A stretch of 12,057 nucleotides of DNA. It comes from Actinomycetales bacterium (GTDB taxonomy: Bacteria > Actinomycetota > Actinomycetes > Actinomycetales > Dermatophilaceae). The notes below the pieces were generated by a model that saw only the letters and a list, made by a program, of their open reading frames with translations, was not told the origin of the DNA and did not search any database. Position numbers and translations under genes: made by a program. This document shows positions 7,784 through 12,057 of the stretch, piece by piece; positions within the stretch are counted from its first letter, which is position 1, and each line of letters opens with the position of its first letter. Where the stretch lies: NCBI GenBank assembly GCA_016710385.1, contig JADJVX010000014.1:1-12057 (forward strand). Reading direction: 5' to 3'.

Positions 7784-9109
7784 ATGACCGAACAGAAGGG
7801 CGCCACGGTGAACAAGCTGGTTTCCCCGAAGGGATACACACTCTTGCGCAGACTGGGTATTGGGGGTTTCGGTGAAGTATGGGAAGCGGAGACCATCGGC
7901 CAGCCCCCTATCGCCGTGAAATTCCCGACTACCACGGAACCCCGAGCGCTCGAACGCTTCCATCGCGAGGTGCGATTACAGAGCGCCTTGGATCACCCCA
8001 ATATCGTAGAGGTCTTGGATTTCGACCTGGAACAGGAACCTCCATGGGTGGCGATGCCCTTGGCTCAGCACAATCTCCAAGACCAGATTGAAAATTCCAC
8101 AGATTCCACGGAACAGTTGCTGCAGTGGTTTAAGGAGAGCCTCGCCGGCATCGAATATGCACACGCCAACCATGTCATTCACCGTGACCTCAAGCCTACC
8201 AACATCCTTCTCTTCGCTGGACGAACGGCAGATTCCCCCCTCGTGGCGCGCGTGGCAGATTTTGGCCTCAGTCGGCGTTTCACGCGCCACCCCGAGACCT
8301 TCCAGACTCTAACTGGAGAGGCATACGGAACGCGATGGTTCACAGCACCCGAACAGTGGAGTGGGTTCCGAGAAGCCCAGTCCACTGCCGACATCTACTC
8401 GCTGGGGCGAATCCTCCAGTACTTCGTTGAATTCAGACCGAGTATCAAGGCGGAGGTTCCGGCGATTTCCCATTGTATTACAGTGGCAACCAGGGACGAT
8501 CCAGATGCACGTTACCAGTCCGTTACAGAGTTTCAGAGCGAAATTGATCTACTCACGCGCCCGTCCGCCATCCTCATGCAGGGGCCTGTCGCACAGGCAA
8601 AGTCGGCAATGCGAGAAATTTTGGCATCCCCAGAAGAATCGACCCCGCTCGCGAACCTCTTGCATATCTTTGTGAGGAACACAGACGATTTCCGCCTCCT
8701 TCAGAGCATCTTCTCACGCACCCCATATGAGGTCATAGACAGGCTTCTTGCGGATCATTCGGGGCCGTTCCGCTTGGTCATCTCAGCTTATGTTGATTCC
8801 CTTGAGCAGCCACTCCCGGTGGACGCCGTGGTGCGCGGCTCAAATCTCCTAGATCACTGCTTAGACGTTTCGCGCGACCAGGCTACTCGAGCGCGATGCC
8901 TGATAGGTCTCATCCGGATCGCAGCCATTTATGAACTTCAGGAGCTAACGGACGCCGCCCTTCACCGACTGTACTTTGAAACCGATGCGGCGACATTGAT
9001 AGAACTCGCGGTCCTTCTGAAATCTGATGTGAAATTGAGAGAATGGATTTCCAGAGTCCCTGATCGACGCCTCCTGCCTGACCTGATGCTCGGTGAAGGG
9101 AGAAGCTAA
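7784..9109 (+). CDS. Hanks-type serine/threonine protein kinase with helical C-terminal region
   Basis: A 441-residue cytosolic protein with no membrane segment. Residues 18-260 form a complete eukaryotic-like kinase domain: glycine loop GIGGFGEVW (25-33), ATP-binding Lys46 in IAVKFP, helix-C Glu62, catalytic loop HRDLKPTN (133-140, D135), DFG (159-161), activation segment GTRWFTAPE (182-190) and D203. All catalytic residues are present, so it should phosphorylate Ser/Thr. Residues 260-441 are predicted helical, resembling repeat-type interaction domains, and lack the PASTA or transmembrane parts of housekeeping kinases. The ATG at 7784 has GTGATC seven bases upstream; a GTG at 7808 with AGAAGGG is an alternative start. 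The stop overlaps the NACHT start (TAATG), so the two are translationally coupled. By context the kinase probably senses or relays a signal to the NACHT protein, or is its effector; the substrate is unknown. Stk2 and PglW are precedents for kinases in phage defence. Confidence 0.9.
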   Translation: MTEQKGATVNKLVSPKGYTLLRRLGIGGFGEVWEAETIGQPPIAVKFPTTTEPRALERFHREVRLQSALDHPNIVEVLDFDLEQEPPWVAMPLAQHNLQDQIENSTDSTEQLLQWFKESLAGIEYAHANHVIHRDLKPTNILLFAGRTADSPLVARVADFGLSRRFTRHPETFQTLTGEAYGTRWFTAPEQWSGFREAQSTADIYSLGRILQYFVEFRPSIKAEVPAISHCITVATRDDPDARYQSVTEFQSEIDLLTRPSAILMQGPVAQAKSAMREILASPEESTPLANLLHIFVRNTDDFRLLQSIFSRTPYEVIDRLLADHSGPFRLVISAYVDSLEQPLPVDAVVRGSNLLDHCLDVSRDQATRARCLIGLIRIAAIYELQELTDAALHRLYFETDAATLIELAVLLKSDVKLREWISRVPDRRLLPDLMLGEGRS

Positions 9110-11304
9110 TGGCCGACGCATCCGTACTTGCAGAAAGACTTCTCAAATTGGCCAACGCTAGAGGTTGGGCTGCCTCGGCCTCACGCTTTACTGTCAGGGT
9201 CCTAGAACCGGCATTCGTTCCCTTCGAACACGTGTGGATAGCTGGGCAAGCGCGAGCAATATCTGAGGAGGAAATCAAACGGGTCCTGCCAAGTCGAATC
9301 ATCGTGGAGGATTTTGCTCCCGCTGAGCAGACGGACCGACTTGCCGGGATAGTTGACTCCGATTCGAGGGACGTACGCATCTTAACCTACTCATCTTTCG
9401 TCGATGAGTTTTGGGGCGCCGAGCTTGCGGTTCAACGCGCTCTCGCGGACTCTGAGTCCAGCGATGCAGATATCGATCTGGAGGACTTCGTTGCGGACCC
9501 AAGTGCCCGCCACGTAGAACAGTTGTTAGAGTTCGGTGGGCTGCCGTCACAGATTCCTGACCATCGAGCCTTCGATTTCGGTCTCCCCGAGGCGGGTACC
9601 TGCTTCGCTGTGCAGGCGGATGCCGGCTTGGGTAAGAGTGAGCTCTTGAAGTGGCACGAATGGCGGTACGCCATTCTGTACCGCGCTAGTTCGCGAGCCA
9701 ACCAATCGGTTGAACTGCCTCCCATTGCCATCAGAGTTCCCTTGCGAGACCTGAAGTCGCTCTCGCTTGACTACATAGCGCACGCATTGTCACGTCCGGC
9801 CACTGAGGGGAATGTTCCTTCGCTGCCAGCGATATCATCGGGCCCATTCCTGAGAGAGTTGCTGGTGCAGCGGAGGATCATCCTGCTGTTGGATGGCCTT
9901 GATGAAGTGTCAGCAAGCGCTGAGACGGTGGATCAGGGCGTTCTGGAGTGGCGGCGCCTAGTTGCCGCAGGAGCGCGGTTGGTGGTCACTACCCGGAAGG
10001 GACACTCAGCGTCTAGAGGTGTGATTAACCGAAGATTCAAAGTCGATGAGATCGCAGAGCTTAGACCCCTTGATGACTCCGCGGCTACCTCGCTGCTGGA
10101 GAAGCGGGGTGCTGATCCGAGCAGAGCTCGCCAGCTCGTTAAGGCACTGTCTGGCGCGGCCAGTGGAATCCCCTTGTTCCTTTTGCTGGCAAAGTCCGTT
10201 GATTTGGACTCCGTTCTCGCGAGGGAGGTGTCCAATTCAAAGACTCTGGTCCTGCTGGAGTTGCTGACTCTATTCTGTAAACGCGACGAAGAGAGACTTG
10301 GCATTTCTGCGCAGGTTCAAATGGAGCTCCTTACGCAGGTCGCCGAATGGGTGAGTACGCAAGGGCCGGTGTCTCCAGATGAACTACTTGAAAGTCTTGG
10401 ATTGGACAGGCGGGACCCACAGGCGAGGGTCGTGCTAAATCCACATGCATTGTTGATCAACGAAGAGAATGTGATCGGGTTTAAGTACCGGGAGTTTGCA
10501 GCGCTGTTTTCTGCTAAGGCGTTGGTGTCTTCTTGGGAGGAATACGGGTTCGAATCTATTAGTTCTTCGCTTCGAAGTCAGAGTCTGGATGAGGATGTCG
10601 TCGAGTTCGCGGCGCGACTGATCAACCCGATCAGCTTAGTAAGCGCCTGGGCTGCGACGGGTTCGGCCGCGGAGGTGCACCCTCTTCTGAGACGCAATGT
10701 GCTTGCGATTGCGTTGTCAATTGTAAACGACAGGGGGGCGGATGGGAAGAGTGGGGTCAGGTCGAATATCCTCTCTGAACTCATAGGTGAACGCGCTATT
10801 GTGGACGTTGCCCTGTCTGGGCTGTATTTTGAGCGATTTGACTTCGACGGCTGGAGGCTTGAGCGCCTTCAGGGTTCGGACGCCACGCTTAGCTATTGTG
10901 ACAACCTCTGGCGCACCAAGCACGATGACTCGGTCTCCTCGCTCGCTCTTGAGGGGTGCAGTTTTGAGGCACCCGTCAGGGCGTCTGTGAATCGAGAGGC
11001 CGGAGTGCAAAGGCTGGCGCATCTGGTCAAGCTCCTTCGGCATCGGGGCGGGCGAGGGATTGTTGGAATCATGAGAGTGGAAGAATCTAAGGATCCGCGG
11101 GCTTGGGATCTGTTGGTGCACCGAGGCTTCGCCGTTCGTTCTGGCAAAGGCCGTAGCGCGCGGTGGAGTCTCACCGATATTGGAATGGAGATGTTGACCG
11201 CATTCTGGGCCGCTCAAATGCGAAGCTCAAGTGAGGTATCCCTTCTGATCAGAAGGAACTACGCGATTAGATCCCTTGTGAATGAATTGGGGGAGGAGCA
11301 ATGA
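9109..11304 (+). CDS. NACHT-domain STAND NTPase with pentapeptide-like repeats and C-terminal winged helix
   Basis: 731 residues, ATG at 9109 with AGGGAG six bases upstream, overlapping the kinase stop. Residues 1-140 form an unassigned N-terminal domain; the order of strands around FEHVWIAGQARAISEEEI and VRILTYSSFVDEF recalls a restriction-endonuclease-like fold, but no clear D-E-K site is visible. The NTPase core has Walker A ADAGLGKS (170-177), Walker B IILLLDGLDE (257-266, the NACHT form with the extra acidic residues), a sensor strand LVVTTRKG (291-298), the GIP motif (353-355) and FKYREFAALFSA (458-469). Residues 566-600 and about 611-620 have pentapeptide-like spacing (LYFERFDFDGWRLERL). 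Residues 660-700 look like a winged helix (LLVHRGFAVRSGKGRSARWS). Bacterial NACHT proteins are established phage-defence sensors that oligomerise on activation. Coupling to the kinase gene implies one complex or pathway. The ligand and effector are unknown. Confidence 0.88.
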   Translation: MADASVLAERLLKLANARGWAASASRFTVRVLEPAFVPFEHVWIAGQARAISEEEIKRVLPSRIIVEDFAPAEQTDRLAGIVDSDSRDVRILTYSSFVDEFWGAELAVQRALADSESSDADIDLEDFVADPSARHVEQLLEFGGLPSQIPDHRAFDFGLPEAGTCFAVQADAGLGKSELLKWHEWRYAILYRASSRANQSVELPPIAIRVPLRDLKSLSLDYIAHALSRPATEGNVPSLPAISSGPFLRELLVQRRIILLLDGLDEVSASAETVDQGVLEWRRLVAAGARLVVTTRKGHSASRGVINRRFKVDEIAELRPLDDSAATSLLEKRGADPSRARQLVKALSGAASGIPLFLLLAKSVDLDSVLAREVSNSKTLVLLELLTLFCKRDEERLGISAQVQMELLTQVAEWVSTQGPVSPDELLESLGLDRRDPQARVVLNPHALLINEENVIGFKYREFAALFSAKALVSSWEEYGFESISSSLRSQSLDEDVVEFAARLINPISLVSAWAATGSAAEVHPLLRRNVLAIALSIVNDRGADGKSGVRSNILSELIGERAIVDVALSGLYFERFDFDGWRLERLQGSDATLSYCDNLWRTKHDDSVSSLALEGCSFEAPVRASVNREAGVQRLAHLVKLLRHRGGRGIVGIMRVEESKDPRAWDLLVHRGFAVRSGKGRSARWSLTDIGMEMLTAFWAAQMRSSSEVSLLIRRNYAIRSLVNELGEEQ

Positions 11305-11426
11305 TCCTGGACCGGCGACGCCTCTTTGCTGTTTGAGGAATTGTCCTCTCGGATCGCCTTGACTGGTCGCCCGCCACCGCTTGCGCCAAATACTTCGTGA
11401 TCACGGTCCGAACGCTGGCTGGCGAC
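11301..11426 (+). pseudogene. Truncated third cistron of the kinase-NACHT operon, cut by an IS630 end
   Basis: An ATG at 11301 overlaps the NACHT stop (ATGA) and is preceded by a very strong ribosome site (GGGGGAGGAG, 11289-11298). It encodes MILDRRRLFAV and then TGA at 11334-11336. In the same frame the reading resumes as GIVLSDRLDWSPATACAKYF and VITVRTLAGD, ending at the TAG within the IS630 end at 11427-11429. The continuation looks protein-like. The simplest reading is a third operon gene inactivated by a point mutation and by IS-linked truncation; alternatively the product is just an 11-residue peptide. A competing frame, the NACHT frame past its stop, is also open for about 31 codons. 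No family can be assigned to the fragment. Confidence 0.4.
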
Positions 11427-11700
11427 TAGTGGTCCGTGTTGAAGTGTTCTGACGGTTGGCCTTCGTGAGGATCTGGCCGGCGGTCTTGGTCCACATGAAG
11501 GGTTGTTTGCGGTCGTTCCAGCCGTCGACGAAGGTGCGGATCCTGGCCTTGAGCTCGCGGACGGAGCGGAAGCTGCCGCGGTGGATTGCTTGGCGCTCGA
11601 CGATGCCGAACCAAACCTCGACCAGGTTCAGCCACGTCCCGGATGTCGGGGTGAAGTGCACGTGGTTCCGCGGGTCCGCCTCGAGGCGTGCGCTCCGGCG
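11427..11700 (-). mobile_element. IS630-family element remnant, right-end fragment
   Basis: The end at 11426 reads ACTAGTGGTCCGTGTTG inward, closely matching the left end of the IS630 remnant at 6543 (ACTAGTGGTGCGTGTCG). Only the distal part of the element follows, in the opposite orientation to the left remnant. Homology to the transposase fades at about 11690-11700. The two remnants cannot be the halves of one element split by a simple insertion, because their orientations are inverted. Deletion or inversion between two related copies is more likely. Confidence 0.6.
11429..11700 (-). pseudogene. C-terminal fragment of an IS630-family transposase
   Basis: Reverse-strand reading gives ADPRNHVHFTPTSGTWLNLV followed by EVWFGIVERQAIHRGSFRSV, FVDGWNDRKQPFMWTKTAGQ and ILTKANRQ. 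This is the well-conserved C-terminus of the same transposase group as the N-terminal fragment at 6597-7352. It includes the catalytic Glu (in WLNLVE) but lacks the HTH and both catalytic Asp residues. The frame runs through the terminal repeat into flanking DNA. The fragment is inactive. Confidence 0.85.
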
Positions 11701-11777
11701 ACCGTCGCGGCGTCCGCGCTGCGGTGACTCGACGGCGTAGGCGTACCCATGAGATACGCTCACAAGCTCCGGGCAAC

Positions 11778-11807
11778 CCGTGTAACACGGCATCAGTGCT
11801 ACACTGA
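11778..11807 (+). promoter_or_regulatory. Promoter with two operator palindromes for the vapBC operon
   Basis: Two inverted repeats sit in tandem: CCGTGT-A-ACACGG (11778-11790) and TCAGTG-CTA-CACTGA (11793-11807). Both contain the nonamer GTG(T/C)(A/T)ACAC, spaced 16 bp apart. The second overlaps a good -10 box, TACACT (11800-11805), six bases before the vapB ATG, so the transcript is probably leaderless. The arrangement suits autorepression by a ribbon-helix-helix VapB dimer or VapBC complex. Confidence 0.6.
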
Positions 11808-11810
11808 CAC

Positions 11811-12044
11811 ATGGCCAACCTGACGATCAGCGTCGATGACGCAACCCTCAAGCGGGCACGTCTGCGGGCACTCGAACGTGATGAGTCGGTCAACGCTTAC
11901 CTGGCCGAGGCCCTGCGACGCTATGCGGATGCGGGCGGACAGTCCGAGCCCATGAGCGGCGTTCTCTCCGCGGCGCGTCGCTCCTCCTACGGGTCCGGGC
12001 CCGGGGGCCGCCTGTGGACCCGCGAGGATGCCCACCGTGGGTGA
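11811..12044 (+). CDS. VapB-like ribbon-helix-helix antitoxin
   Basis: 77 residues. The N-terminus (ANLTISVDDATLKRARLRAL, then SVNAYLAEALRRYA) is a ribbon-helix-helix DNA-binding domain: one short strand and two helices that bind operator DNA as a dimer. The linker is Gly/Ser-rich, and the C-terminus GRLWTREDAHRG matches the toxin-clamping tail of actinobacterial VapB antitoxins (a conserved W and R that reach the PIN active site). It overlaps the toxin gene start, the usual arrangement. There is no ribosome site: the ATG lies six bases past the -10 box, so translation from a leaderless mRNA is likely. The gene appears intact and, with its toxin, may help stabilise the island. Confidence 0.85.
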   Translation: MANLTISVDDATLKRARLRALERDESVNAYLAEALRRYADAGGQSEPMSGVLSAARRSSYGSGPGGRLWTREDAHRG

Positions 12045-12057
12045 CTTCCTCGACACC
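12028..12057 (+). CDS. VapC-like PIN-domain toxin, only the first codons in the window
   Basis: Starting at the ATG at 12028 (or the GTG at 12037, with a V-G-D start), the frame reads MPTVGDFLDT up to the window end. Hydrophobic-L-D-T is the signature of the first strand of a PIN-domain RNase, and the Asp is the first metal-binding catalytic residue. The gene overlaps the antitoxin by about 17 bp. VapC toxins cleave tRNA or rRNA when not bound by VapB. The rest of the protein is outside the window, so activity cannot be judged. Confidence 0.7.
   Translation, partial: MPTVGDFLDT

Noticed and set aside
7380..7787. 135-codon forward frame upstream of the kinase
   Set aside because: Low-complexity composition, no domain, and it overlaps the kinase start; more likely the upstream regulatory region.
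1..12057. CRISPR arrays, tRNA or rRNA genes
   Set aside because: No regularly spaced direct repeats were seen, and no cloverleaf or rRNA-like sequence was recognised by eye; a dedicated tRNA or covariance-model scan could not be run.

Overview
The window looks like an accessory (genomic-island type) stretch of a high-GC Gram-positive chromosome, most likely an actinomycete. The basis is high GC, several GTG starts with short Shine-Dalgarno sites, an actinobacterial-type IS630 transposase, and a VapBC pair whose promoter sits directly against its ATG. The host cannot be named from the sequence.

Layout. Positions 1-1600 hold no gene I can defend apart from a possible reverse-strand gene start at the left edge; short coding-like stretches in shifting frames suggest decayed genes. 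A perfect 24-bp palindrome (1607-1630) precedes a tcmP-like gene (1767-2911, +), which faces a Gp37/Gp68 (DUF5131) gene (3646-2870, -). Behind that lies a small cysteine-rich protein gene (4165-3778, -). TcmP and Gp37/Gp68 proteins are known genomic partners. Here all three genes are broken by single-base frameshifts. Next come a frameshifted TniQ-like fragment (about 4563-5101, +) and a frameshifted multi-pass membrane protein (5182-6476, +).

The second half is an intact two-gene module (7784-11304, +): a Hanks-type Ser/Thr protein kinase with a helical C-terminal region, translationally coupled by a TAATG overlap to a 731-residue NACHT NTPase with pentapeptide-like repeats and a probable C-terminal winged helix. 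This pairing looks like an anti-phage or conflict system and is the best candidate in the window for something undescribed. A third cistron starts at the NACHT stop codon (ATGA overlap, strong Shine-Dalgarno), meets a TGA after 11 codons and is cut off by an IS630 end at 11427.

The module is bracketed by two IS630-family remnants: one on the left (6544-7374) with the N-terminal part of the transposase and both ends still visible, and one on the right (11427 to about 11700, opposite orientation) with only the C-terminal part. To the right are a vapB-like antitoxin gene with two related operator half-palindromes over its promoter, and the first codons of its PIN-domain toxin, cut by the window end.

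About eight frameshifts or more fall between 1767 and 6476, against none in the 3.5 kb kinase-NACHT module. This suggests that the left half is decaying while the module is maintained or newer, although local assembly error is not excluded.
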